Shown piece after piece: positions 1 through 11,807 of a DNA stretch of 64,000 nucleotides; positions within the stretch are counted from its first letter, which is position 1, and each line of letters starts with the position of its first letter. Source of the DNA: Paragordius varius. Its lineage: Eukaryota > Nematomorpha. The notes beneath the pieces are model-generated. The model ran no database searches. It was not told the DNA's origin and saw only the letters and a list, made by a program, of their open reading frames with translations. The position numbers and the translations under genes are program-made. The stretch is from NCBI GenBank assembly GCA_964247055.1, contig OZ176054.1:13392001-13456000 (forward strand). Reading direction: 5' to 3'.

Positions 1-260
1 CCGACAAAACTTAAAATTATAAAGATAAATATTTTTTTCAAATAGACAACCATATTTTTTAAATCTATATTTTTTTTATTCATTTTTTGAATTTCAAAGT
101 ATAAAATGGCGATGTGCATTAGTCTAATCAATCTGTGTATAATTGTAAAAAATGATTTATATAGGATTAATTAAGGTTTAAAAAAGTATGGTTTTTTTTT
201 CAAAATAAATGTCTCTATATTATTACGTTTTGTCCGTATATAATTTTAATTTTTTCTGTA
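1..260. mobile_element. MITE-A copy, left end cut by window edge
   Basis: Tc1/mariner-type MITE with long terminal inverted repeats. The left repeat starts inside the element (CCGACAAAACTT) and the right repeat ends TTTTTTCTGTA. It is the duplicate of the copy at 18600-18856. Confidence 0.75.
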
Positions 261-404
261 AGACACAATGGTTATTGTATATTTTTGTTTTCAATAAAAA
301 TATTGCATTGGGATTGAAATTTGAATGAAAAATATTACTATATGTTTGTAGAATATATAAAGTTCTAATTTTTTATATTAAATCTTTATCTATGAATATT
401 GTAG

Positions 405-491
405 ATGTTTTATGCCGAAGAATGGGAATTTTATTTAATTCAACACAAACAATGTCCGTTTTGTAAAATGTTGCATGAAAAAATCCAATAA
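405..491 (+). pseudogene. Orphan copy of the last exon of the IFT122-like gene
   Basis: An 87-nt exon encoding 28 residues plus stop, with a C-P-F-C cysteine pair near the end. It is preceded by a TTGTAG splice acceptor and its stop overlaps an AATAAA signal. The predicted peptide is the same as that of the functional exon at 18949-19035. No other exon of that gene is visible to its left, but the window begins 404 bp upstream, so a larger copy beyond the edge cannot be excluded. Within the duplication it is best treated as a duplicated terminal exon without its gene. Confidence 0.7.
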
Positions 492-571
492 ATTTATTAT
501 GTCCATTCAGAATTGAAATATGACACATAGTATTTGACTAAATACAAATTTTGGCAATTAAAGCAGATATA

Positions 572-1306
572 TACAGTATGAGTACGTATACATTGCTAGA
601 AAGTTATTAATTGCCAAATATACCATTTGCATTCAAGAGTGTCCTTGAACGCTTCAAGTTGGTCCTTTGACTTTTTTGTTATATTTTTAATTTTTATCAA
701 TCAAATCGTAAGTAATTCATATATTTTATTGTTTTTAACCAATTTTCTATTATTTAACATAAATATTAAATCGATATCAACTTTTAATCTTTGAGAACCG
801 TATATCTTTATTAATTTCTTTATATAATTTTGAATATTTATAAGATTTTGACAGGAAATGAAAAAATATATATCTGGGTTATTAATTAAAATTTTTAATT
901 AAAAACATTTAAAAGTCAATAAATTTGTTTAATTGAAAAAAAAAATAGTTTGATACAAAAAAGTGGTTTTTCAATCAAAATTTTTATTTTTAACTGAATA
1001 AATAAATAAAGAAAGAAAATTGGGTTAATAAATAATAAAATAAAATAATAAATGCAAAAATTATGGTTAAAAAATTTAAAAATTTTAAGGACCAACTTGA
1101 AGTGATCAAGGACTCAAGGACCAACTTGAACTGTTCAAGGACACTCTTGAATTGCAAATGGTATAGTAATACAACAAAGGAGAGAGTATTATTGATTTAT
1201 AGTTATTTATATCACTTATTGTTAGCCAATAATACTGCCCTTTGTTGTATTTACTATTTGGCGATAATTAATAACTTTCTAGTAATGTATACGTACTCCT
1301 ACTGTA
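572..1306. mobile_element. TIR element carrying a short 21-bp array
   Basis: About 735 bp bounded by a near-perfect inverted repeat of about 50 bp that starts TACAGTA and contains the GAGTACGTATACATT motif at both ends. TA at the ends suggests a Tc1/mariner-type non-autonomous element. Internally, one unit related to AAGGACCAACTTGAAGTG lies near 640-665 in inverted orientation and two full units plus a partial one lie near 1088-1160. It is the duplicate of the element at 19122-20038, which has 13 units. Confidence 0.7.
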
Positions 1307-1744
1307 TATAATTGACTAAATGGAAGCGATTTATAAATGCAACTAAATATAAAATAATAATACTATAAGTATGCAAAATAAATGTGTTGTTTTTATAAAA
1401 ACAATATGAAACATAAAAATGTCTTAATTTTATGTATTTATCCTTAATTCACTTTCTGTATGAAAGCAAATGAAATTGGTGGTATTTCCCTATTTCGTAA
1501 CCTAAATTGATACTTAAAAAAGTTTGTTTCTTATTTTCCGCAACTTAAAACGATTGATAAAAGTGCGGTTAGATAATATAGCCTTTAAAATATCAGCCAT
1601 TTACTTTTAAAGTATTAATTATTTTAAATATAATATTTTAAATTAAAAACGATAGTTACAAATATTTAGTGAAAAATATAGCTTTTTTTACATAAATATC
1701 AGTATAAGGTCATTCATAAATTTCTTTATTGTACAACAAATAAA

Positions 1745-2482
1745 TTATGACGAAGATGATTCACTGCTTGAATCCGAAGAACTTGAAGTACTCTTACTTG
1801 TACTCGAACTACTTGTTGTGCTACTTGAAGAACTCTTCGATGATGGGACTTTGCCTTTAGCTTTTTTATTGCTCTTTAAAGTGTTGCTTTTTTCACTCGA
1901 AGTTGTTGAATTCACTGAAGAAGTTGAAGATTTTTTCTTAACAATGTTTTCTTTCTTTTCTTGAGGTTGTTTTTTGCCATTCTTTTGAGCCAATGGTGGG
2001 GGCATTTGTGAATCCTTTTTTCCTGTTGTTGAGAGGACTTTTGGTTTTAAATGTAAACCTTGATTAGCAGTAGTTGTAGAGGTAGATTTATTGGCTAAAT
2101 TTTTGGTTTCAACATTATCACATGGCAGTGGGACTGGGAATTTATCGCTAGTTTTTAATTTTTTAGCAGCGGCACTTGAAAGGCTTTCTGCATCACATTC
2201 TTCTGTTTGCGTTTCTGTTGTTGAAGTGGACTCTGACGAAGATGAAGAACTTGATGGTGTCAGAACTTTTGCTTGAGGTTCCTTAACTTTGGCTGTTTTT
2301 GTCTCTGAGAGCGCTGATGTTTCGTTTTTATCCAATTTAACTGATGAGATGGATGATTGAAAATCACCATTGAAAATAGTCTTATCATCGGGTTTCTTTC
2401 CATTTTTAAGGAGGGAAGGGGTGGTTGAGTCCATATGACCATTAGTGTGAGTTGTTGTAACATTATTTATTTCACCTAAATC
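1745..2482 (-). pseudogene. Orphan duplicate of the Ser-rich last exon of the SH3BGRL-like gene
   Basis: Open from a splice acceptor (CCATAG at about 2483-2488, read on the minus strand) to a stop at 1745: 246 codons in phase 0. The product is a low-complexity tail rich in Ser, Thr and Lys with runs such as SSSSSSSES, closely matching the tail at 20475-21203. The exons encoding the thioredoxin-fold part exist only at 24290-24653; nothing like them is seen between 2.5 and 6 kb. The duplication break near 3610 explains this, because it copied only the terminal exon. The frame is unbroken, so the copy is either young or read from another promoter. An internal ATG (at 2434) would allow a free-standing 229-residue product. 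Confidence 0.7.
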
Positions 2483-3024
2483 CTATGGATATGCAAAACA
2501 TATTTATACATATACATTTATAATAAGCTGCTTGGAGCATTTTAGTTTGGACATTTATTTTTTATATACCGTAACAAAACATATATCTTAAAATTACCAT
2601 TAATACACCAAATACCATCAAAAAGTTTTAAACAAATTTTTTTTAAAAAATTAAATTTTTACTCAAAGTAAGTTTTTTCCAAAAATATTAAAATTAATTG
2701 CGTATCGGCACTTTGGTGTTTATTTTCGCAAAACTAGCATATGAAACGGTTCGAATATTTATTTGAAGCCACACACAAAAAATTCAATTTTATATTATAA
2801 CCTTGCTTGTTAATGAAGCAGTTAGCTTTCACCTAAAAAATTAGTTAATATGATGTGCACTAATTTTGTTATTTTAAGTTAGTATTAGAGGATTGATAAT
2901 CAAACCGCGGCCCACGCTCTGCATAAAACCAAAGTACCTTTTATGGCGCTAAAAAATTCATTCATTTTCATTTTTAGCAAAATATCATTTGCACGCGTTT
3001 AAACTGCAATATTTGTTAACATTT

Positions 3025-3320
3025 TACAGTAAAAACTGAAATTATACGGACAAAACGTAAAAAATAAAGACAAATATTTTTTTCTAAAAGACAACCATAC
3101 TTTTTTAAACCTTAATTTTTCCCATATAAGCTATTTAATTACAATTGTTATATATATAAAATTGATTGTTTCACCAATTACATATCAATTTTATGAATTT
3201 CAATTTGAAACAATGAGTTATATTTTAAAAAATGGAGTTTAAAAATTATGGTTTTCTTTTAGAAAAAAAAATTTGTCTTTATATTTTTCCATTTTGTCCG
3301 TATAAATCCAATTTTTACAG
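3025..3320. mobile_element. MITE-A copy
   Basis: Left repeat TTACAGTAAAAACTGAAATT and matching right repeat ending in CAATTTTTACAG. It sits inside a GC-richer patch (CGCGGCCCACG on the left, TTCGTGGCCC on the right), which suggests insertion into an older hAT-like repeat. The same arrangement occurs at 21749-22019. Confidence 0.8.
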
Positions 3321-3610
3321 AATGGTTCGTGGCCCTTAAGGCAGGAAAAAATTCTTTAGTTGGCATCCAATAAAATTTTTTGGTGTACAATAGAGTGTAA
3401 TTCTATTGGTTGAGTGGTTAAAAACTAAAAGCAATATTATTATTAATATTATTTGACGGGATAATAATTTTGATATAATGGCCCTTAAATAGTGGTCACA
3501 CAAGTCCCTTAAAATTGACTAGTTTTACAAGTAATATTTAATCTGGCAAAGGTATTATGTTAGGCGTATTTTTAATATATTAACCATTGTTCACATTACC
3601 ATTTCTGATT

Positions 3611-6108
3611 AACTATAAAAATATAAGCTCTTGTATCCAATACGAGAAAACCAGGTATTATATAACCTGTAAAACGTACCTATTTACAAGTTAAAGGCTT
3701 GGGGTATAGAATTATCCCAATAATCGTATTTAGAATGAAAGGGTAATGATTGTTAATAAAAATTTTGGATAATTAAAGCAAGAATATCATGGAAATTGAC
3801 GTGAGAATCTAAAATAAAACAATTTCTATATTCAAGATTAACATTTCCTCGCGAATTAAAAAAAAATTTATGCAGTTTAATTTTTTTATGAGAGTTTATG
3901 TCAAAATAGCTGAACCATTTGCAAAATATAGTAAAATAGCAAATTTATAAGCTTATTTTTCAATAAGTTTCGATATGTGAAGCGTCATAAATGCAAAACT
4001 TAAAATTTTTAATAAATGGGAGTTTTAATAGTTAAAAAATTAAACAAAGAATTGATATTTTTAGTTTTGCACACTGGTAGCTACACTTTTTGAAAACTGT
4101 GACAAGTTTGTGTCTGAGGTTGAGAATAAAATATGCATGCCCTTCTAACATAAAAAAATAGATTACTAAAGCTTCATATTAGTTCCATATTAATTGGAAA
4201 TATTCATCCATAGCTATCTAACGGGTTTATCACATGTTATTTATACAAATAAGCAACTCGTGTTTTAAAATAAACATTTTTGTTACAGTTTATTAATTTA
4301 AGAAACCCCAAAAACATTAAATTTACAAAATATATGATTTTAACGCTTTTTACTAAAAGATTATTGCGGTCAGCCCTCAGGCGAGCGTTAAAGCTTTCAC
4401 AAGTTCTGATACAATTTTAGTCCTTACCCTGAAGAGAACATAAACTGTCTATTTGTTATTAAATACAAGCTCATAACTTTATATATTTTAGCTATTCTGC
4501 ACAGTATAACTGAATATAACGAAAAACTATAGTAAGTATATAGAATCTTTCACAAACTAACCTTATCCAATATGGCAGTGATTATATTTGGTTAAACATA
4601 CATGAAAAAATATCTAAACGCAATATTAATATTGAATGATGATAATTTTAACAAAAAACTCTTTATTTCCAAAACAGAGCGACTTTATCAAAACCTAGGC
4701 AAATAATTGAAATTCAACTATTATTAATTTAAATACAAACTTTCATATTAACCTTTTGATCAATCAGTTAAAATTATATAATTCAAACAATTATCCAATA
4801 AATTTGATTAGAAAAAGGAAGGTTAAAAAAAATTTTTTGCTTCAGTCTGTAATTTCGTAGGTGTTGGATTATTTGTCTGGTCGTTGTCACTAAACTTTCC
4901 AAGTGTTTTTTTACAATGTATAAGCAATCAACCAACGTAACAATTAAATGACATTTCTAATGAAAATTGCTATCCTCCCTAAAATTTTAGAGAGAAAACA
5001 GCCCCAAGACTATTTAATTATGCTTTTCATATATAGATTGATAACAGAAGAATGTGTCTGTGTTATTTGAAAACACACAATCCCACAACCAAGAAACTCT
5101 ACAAGCTAAATATCCAGACTGTCTGAAGTCAAATTAAAGGTTATAAAAAAACAAAAAAAATCATCCTTTTTTTGCAACTTGTTATTGTGAAATAGTTGAT
5201 GAACTTATAAAAATACCGTCTCAAGTGGGTGTATAGATAGCAGGAGAGGAGAATGATAGATGGCCTTTATTAATTTATGTATAGAAAAGTTTTCAGATAT
5301 ATAATATGCTATGTTGACAAATTCTTATTAATACATTTTTAACATATTTGTCATATTTATCATGTCTATACTTTGCATATACATTGCATTTATTAGTAAA
5401 ATATAAATTTTATAAAATTTGATTTAACACAGAGTTTCATATATATCTATGTCCCGAATATAAAAATTGGCTAAAGGTTATTATATACAATTTTGTACTG
5501 CAAAATAGCCGATTGTCATTTTTTTAGATAAAATAAATCAATAGCCTAATTTAAAAAGAATTGAACCGGCAATATCTTAAAATTTTAATTACAGTAATAA
5601 TATATACGGACAAAACGTAGACAAATATTATTTCTAACGTTTATATCTTGATTTTTTTTAAATATACACATTAATCCATACTGCAAAGTATAAAATAGAG
5701 ATGTAAATTGGTAATGCGCAAATTATGTATTATATTTTAAGTTTTAATTTTGAATTAATATATCTTGTATTATACAATTTGATTATTCTGGATAAGTTAA
5801 ATAGCTGCATGATTATTCACAAAACTGCAAATATCCTCGGCGGGTCAAATTCTCAGTGCTTATATTATGCTACAATTCGTTATGGAATTATATCATTTTC
5901 TTCATATTTAGCAATCATCGGAAATTTTGCGCACATTTTAGTAATTGACAGAAAAATGCCTAAAGCCAAATTATTTAGGGAAATTTCACCTTAAGTTGTT
6001 GTAGTTTAAAAAATGGACTCAAAAATTATAAATATCATAAATTCCATTTTATATTTTTCAATCAAAAACATCGTTTGCTCTCATTTATTGTGGTATAAAA
6101 TGGAACAA
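3611..6108. other. AT-rich intergenic stretch
   Basis: No gene seen. It contains a degraded MITE-A left end near 5592-5640 (CGGACAAAACGTAGACAAA) and otherwise unstructured AT-rich sequence. The open frame at 5725-5994 has no splice sites or recognisable domain and covers the MITE-like sequence, so it is not called a gene. Confidence 0.6.
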
Positions 6109-9100
6109 TTATTTAGATGGGTTAGAAGGATTAGCTAATAACAAGGCCTCCTTATGTTTCCTCTGTTGCTGTTGATAATTGAAAAACTTTAAACTATTCA
6201 AGGTGTATTGTTGTTGATCAGTATGTTCGGTTACAATCGATTTATCATTATTGTTGATTACAACAGTATAATCACCATTGTTATTTGAATTGGTCAATAC
6301 TTTGCCATCTAAAACTGACACTAAATTTTGCTGTTTAGGTGGGACAACTGAATTAGAAGAAAAATATGATTTGTTGTAATTTACTGGGATATCATACAAA
6401 CTCTTAGTACTTTTGCCTGTTGCGGCGGATATTAATGGCAAGTTTCCAGGAAATCCCAAGTTTTCAGTCTTGACTCCATTCAAGTGTTTATTAGGGTTCG
6501 TTATTAAGAAAGAAGAGGTATTTTTATAATTCGTATGATTCAAGGAGCCATTATTAGAAATGTTTTGACCATTTCGTTCTTGACAAATTAATATGTCATA
6601 CAAGGCACTCAAAATACTTCGACTCAGTATGGCGTCAACCTCGTTTTGGGTTAAATTTATCCCCTTCAGAACATAATCATCGTTAGCGGTGGTGTCGGTC
6701 AACATGATATCTTTATCGGTTAAACCTAAAATAAATGAAAAATATATAATAAACTCAAGTAAATTAATAATCATATCTTTCGCCTAAGTCTTAAATATAT
6801 TATTTACGCTTTTGAGGCCATAAAATGAAGACACATTATTTGTAATATTAAAATTATATCCTATTACGTGCGGGTACTTAGGAATCCTATGAAAGATACA
6901 CCTCCAATTATATTACCCAGTTATTTAAATGTAAAAAACCATCAAAGTTTTGATGGAAATAAAAGCAAAAACAGCCATACTTTCTCTCCATTATATGTTT
7001 TAAATTTCGGATTTAGAGATAAATAATAACATACTTTTATATATATTTCACATTTATACGATATATAATATGAAAAAAAATCACGTTTAAAAATGTAATA
7101 TTGTTTTTTATAAAATATTTTCAATTTTCAATTTTTATGTTTAGTTTTCAAAATTTAAATTTTTTACTATAAAACAAAAAATTACTCACCAACTACAATA
7201 CAAGCATTTTGAACTTTCATACGTCCGCGCAAAGTTTCCAACATATACTGATTATTTAAACCGCTGACTGTGTTTCTATCATTAACTATAAAGATTGTGG
7301 GTGTACTTATTCGATCAAGTCCATACAATTTGGGACCTCCGGAAAATATATTAATATTTTCTGTGGGTTGTTCTCCACAGAGATCAAGGTTTTTATTTTT
7401 TATTGCAAGAATTTTTTCCATTTCAGTCGATTGAGCATTTTGCGCTGAGATATTACTACTGGTGCTACAGAAATCGAATGGGAATCCCAAACAAATGAGT
7501 CCATCAAACTTAAGTTCAATACAAGCCTGGTATATAATATACAATACAAAAAAATTGGTATTTGACATTTACTATATAAATTTTCTTTGAATAATGCTAG
7601 TTAACCGATATGATTACATTTTATAATAAAACTATTGTTACATTTTTCTTTGAATTATATGCGAATGTATTTACACACAGGTTAACGTGAGAAACATTAA
7701 AAGAATTCTTATAAAGTCAACAATATATAAAATTCCCTCCTTTGATATTAGGCCTTTTATTAAATCATATATATTTTAGTCCAATTTCTTTAATTCACGT
7801 ATCCTTATATGCAGTTTAATGAAAACATTTCCCCCAATCTAAAAATCAGCACCAAATTTGGTTTATTTGTGTTGTCATGATAAATTAACCATAATATTAT
7901 CATGACTGAAAAGAGTTTATAAAACAAATCCGCCCTTACATAAGCAGCAAAGAGTGAGGAGAGACCCCAAGACCATAAAATTGTAGGCGCATTATTATTG
8001 CTTTTACTATTGTCATTTGTTGAGACAACCTTTATTTTTTGCCTCATATAATGTTTGAGTTTTTCCTTCAAACGATTCAAGTAAGTTATGGTGAATGAGA
8101 CCGAATCTTGACAACTCAAGTCATTGCTTAGGTTTGAATCTGTCCCCCTACACAATGATTGAAAAAAGAAAATTGAGTAAAATAAATTTATGCCGTTTTT
8201 GATTTGAGAAAAATTGTCTATTATTTTGCATTTGTAACCTTTTGACTGATATTAAGAATCTTAAAATATATGATTATTGTAATTACATAATTCCAATTGA
8301 AAAAAAATGACTTTCTTTGGATAATAGAGAAAAAAATTATATTGGCAAACATACATTGATTTTTATATTATGTTGTGTTGCTAATATAAGCCATAGAAAA
8401 GTAATTAGTCATTTGTAATGATCATATATATATAGACAGAAAAAATCGATCAAAACGTGTGGGTTTCTTAAAATACATTAGTCTATAACATATACGTATA
8501 TGAAACGAATTTTATATCGATATTAATGGAACGAAATTCGAATATGTGCAATCACCTTTCTTACATGTTAATATTTATCATTGTGAAATTATTTGACTTT
8601 TCAGTTTAGAATTATATTTATTACAGGATGGGGGGGGGGGGGGGGGGGTTTACAGTATTAAAAAAATAAGTATCCCAACAACTTAAAAATTGTTTACAGT
8701 AAAAATTGAAATTATACGGACACAAAGTATAAATATAAAGACAAATATTTTTTTTAAAAGACAACAACCATACTTTTTTAAAACTACCTTAATGATCCCT
8801 CCTTATAAGCTAGTTAGTTGCAATTGTAAAATATAGAATTGATTGTGTTAGTATTATATATCTTTCTCTATTTAACACTTTGTCACTTAAAACAATGAGT
8901 TATATTGTAATTTAATCTAGATTTAAAAAGTATGGGGTTATCTTTTTTACATTTTGTCCGTATAATTATATCCACAATTAACTGGAAAGCTTTACTGTTT
9001 TTGTTGTATTAGATCAGCATCCAAAGGATTAATAATGTCAAAAGACCATTGAGAAGGCAATAAATGTTCCATCCAAACTTTAAGTCTTTGAAGAACGAAA

Positions 9101-11737
9101 TAACCCTGATGGGATTGTAGCAAATTTTCATTTGAGTTATTAAAAGTATTTTCATCAACATTTGAAGTTATAATATCAAGGTTAGGTAGGGATGGTATCA
9201 TAATACAATGTATATCAAGAGGTGAATTATTAATGTTATGATGGGGTGAAGGAAGAAATAACTCTAAATACTGTTTCTCAAACATTTCACAATGGAATTC
9301 GTCATTGTTAAATGATGGCGGATTACTTGAGTTTGTGAATTCCATTAATACTGTGTTCTAAAATGTAACATGTATTGCGTGCATAAAATAATTTTTAAGA
9401 ATATTAATTTTATATATTTATACCATTTACACTTCCTATTCACCCTTATTCAAATTCACCCTAGTACAATCCGTTTTTTAGGATTAAATAAACCTGTATT
9501 TTTTTATATATTTATAAAAAAGAAATTTTGTTTGCAATTCAATTAATACTGAAAAAATAATAAACTATGCGCCATAAAGATACATTTCATATTTATAATA
9601 AGTTATATTAGCCACCCGAAAACATAATCGAATTGTAAATGGTATATATATGGACAGTAAAAACTTTAATTTTATATATATACACAAACACCCAATAAGT
9701 ATAAATCTAAAATCTTTATAATCTAAAAAACCCATTTTCAATGTTTAAATTGTATGATTGGACTCATGAAATATATCAGGTATATAAATCCTTTTTCTTT
9801 GCAGTCAATATACAGGACACAAATATAAACTTATTATAACTTAATGTATTTTTTATATTAAATAAACTTACGGTTATTTTTTTAAAATTATGCAATTATT
9901 TTTTCAATATTTTCATGGCGCATTTAATTAAAAGAAAAACGGTTATTTCAATCTTTACTGTAAATTTTTTTAACAAGAAGCGAAATAAATCAATATAGAA
10001 ATTTTACAGGTGTAATTTTAGTGTAATGTTGAATAGTTTGCAACAATTGTGTTGTAATGTATTCATTTAATGGATTATCAACCTTCACTTCTTGAGATGA
10101 GTTATGCATTGTCAATATATTGAAAATTAACCATGGAATCTATTTTACATGAAAATAAAAATATAAGAAAACATATTACAGTAAATATTAAAATAATTAT
10201 ACGGACAAAACGAGCAAAAGATAAATATTTTTGATAACAACCAACTATACTTTTTAAATCTCAATTTTATAATACATATCATTATATATGGTAAAGTGTG
10301 ATTCCATTCTATATTTTATAATTGTATATATAGGAAAAATTAAGGTTTGAAATAAAAATTGGCAAGAAATCGAAAAAAATCTAAATTTTTCTCCAAAATA
10401 AATTATTATTTTTACAACTCTAACCAGGGTTAAAAATTTTGCATTCAAAAAACAACATTTATAAAAATTAATTTGTAAAAAATTATATGTTCTTAAGAAT
10501 ATTAAACTACCTTGACTGCAAGCGAATTCAATATTTGAACATACAACCCCAAATACGAGATGGGTAAAAAATGGCAGAATATATTATGTAACCATTTGCA
10601 AAGAACTAAATTCCAATCGAAATCACAGTAAATTTCACGAAACGTTTCAGCATATTTTTCAAGGATAAGCAAATCTTTATTATCGGCTTTCTTTCTTGTA
10701 TAAAAAAGTTAAAATTTTAAATATAAAAAAGCAATTTTTGTAAAAAAAGGAAACCATATTATGCAATTTTATTTTTTTATAAAGTATATTCCATCTTTTC
10801 GCACGTTGCTTAATAAGGAAGATGTAAGTAAGTAATAACACTTCATTTTATATTTGACAAATGTAATTATATAAATCATACAAGTATTATTAAAAAACAT
10901 GATCGTTAATTTAAACAACTATATCAATCTTATCTTATACCTTTGTTTATAATAGTTTTTAGTGATGGTGAAAATTAAAAGACTTAAAATGTAAAATCTA
11001 ACGCTTTTATATTAATTAATAACTTTAGATTTGATCTGAACCTATATATATATATATATATATATATAGCATAATAGGAATTGTTTAATGTTATAACGCA
11101 TATTCGAAAACGCCGTATTTAACGATAAATGCATGTTATACTCAAAAAAGATTAAATAGGGGTAATATTTTTAAAAAATAGCATATCCTCTTTTATATAT
11201 CTAGAACCCCTAATCTCCAATTTTTATTGCATATGATTTTAAAAATTAAAAATAACAAATAGTGGTAAAACTTTAATCGAGGTTTCATCATAAAAGTTTG
11301 ACAAAGCATTCCAACTCGTTTCAAAAATGCTAATTTCCGGCTGACTCCATGTATATTTAAGCAAATTAGTTTGCCAATCTTCAGTTCGCATTTCAAGATT
11401 TTGAATAAGTCCCATTTCTGCGGCCATATCAAGCTTATCTTGCATTGAAAATCGTTTGGGCATCTTATAATCAGTCTCATTGCAAACTTCGCATAAATCA
11501 TCTGATGATTCAATATCAATAATTTCATCCAAGCTACTAATAATTCATAAAAAGAGTTTACTTTGAAATATTTGATTGATTTTGTGTAAACAGATAGGTG
11601 GTGGGCCAAGCGAATTTAGTTTTTGCCGTTAAAACTTGGTAAGGTGATGCATAGGAATGATCATGTGTTAATGATGGTTTATCCGTTTGTAACTTTTTCA
11701 AAATTTTAAGAATAAATTTTTCATCGTAAAAGCCCAT
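6109..11737 (-). CDS. KANSL3: KANSL3 (NSL3/Rcd1)-like NSL complex subunit, seven exons
   Basis: Exons read on the minus strand: 11562-11737, 11272-11536, 10511-10690, 8996-9357, 7940-8147, 7190-7526 and 6109-6725. All phases agree and give 714 residues. Near the start, DHSYASPY matches human KANSL3 DHSYAKPW. Later come DWQTNLLKYTW, DWNLVLCKWLH, LICLGFPF, TPTIFIVNDRN and ACIVVGG, in the family order. The family is a scaffold of the NSL histone acetyltransferase complex (with KAT8/MOF) in the nucleus and has a degenerate alpha/beta-hydrolase fold. Here the nucleophile-elbow region reads SWGLSS, so no catalytic Gly-x-Ser-x-Gly is present. The C-terminal 150 residues are Asn/Gln-rich. Intron 1 can be read as 25 nt (11537-11561) or 55 nt, both in frame. 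The start lies 70 bp from the divergent IFT122-like gene. Exon limits are by eye. Confidence 0.85.
8630..8648 (+). repeat. Poly(G) tract
   Basis: Nineteen consecutive G residues inside a KANSL3 intron of otherwise very AT-rich DNA. Could be a sequencing-sensitive homopolymer. Confidence 0.85.
8695..8970. mobile_element. MITE-A copy in a KANSL3 intron
   Basis: Left repeat TTACAGTAAAAATTGAAATT followed by ATACGGACACAAAG. The right repeat includes ACATTTTGTCCGTATAATT. It ends within 30 bp of the exon at 8996-9357. Confidence 0.8.
10177..10420. mobile_element. Degraded MITE-A copy in a KANSL3 intron
   Basis: A clear left repeat (TTACAGTAAATATTAAAA then ATACGGACAAAACG); the right repeat is not recognisable. 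It sits between the exons at 8996-9357 and 10511-10690. Confidence 0.55.
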
Positions 11738-11807
11738 TATGGAACCGAAGTGAGAGTTTCAAACATCTGTGCAAAAAAACTAGAGTTCATACGGTAGTGT
11801 TTTAAAA
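11738..11807. promoter_or_regulatory. 70-bp bidirectional promoter region
   Basis: The start codons of the KANSL3-like gene (minus, 11737) and the IFT122-like gene (plus, 11808) are separated by only 70 bp, so both 5' untranslated regions and any core promoter must fit here or overlap coding sequence. The interval is less AT-rich than the flanks. No TATA box or other named motif was identified. Confidence 0.55.

Larger units (their letters stand above)
1..3610. repeat. Left arm of a direct segmental duplication
   Basis: This stretch matches about 18590-22290 in the same orientation and the same order: a MITE-A copy, a terminal exon on the plus strand, a TIR element with 21-bp repeats, a Ser-rich terminal exon on the minus strand, a GC-richer patch and a second MITE-A copy. 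Similarity fades near 3610 and 22290. The left limit lies outside the window. The right arm is the parent because only there are the two terminal exons attached to complete genes. The arms differ by small indels and by the number of 21-bp units. Confidence 0.9.

Noticed and set aside
2091-2276. Plus-strand frame antisense to the Ser-rich exon (also at 20806-20994)
   Set aside because: It is the complement of the conserved low-complexity exon and shows no independent signal.
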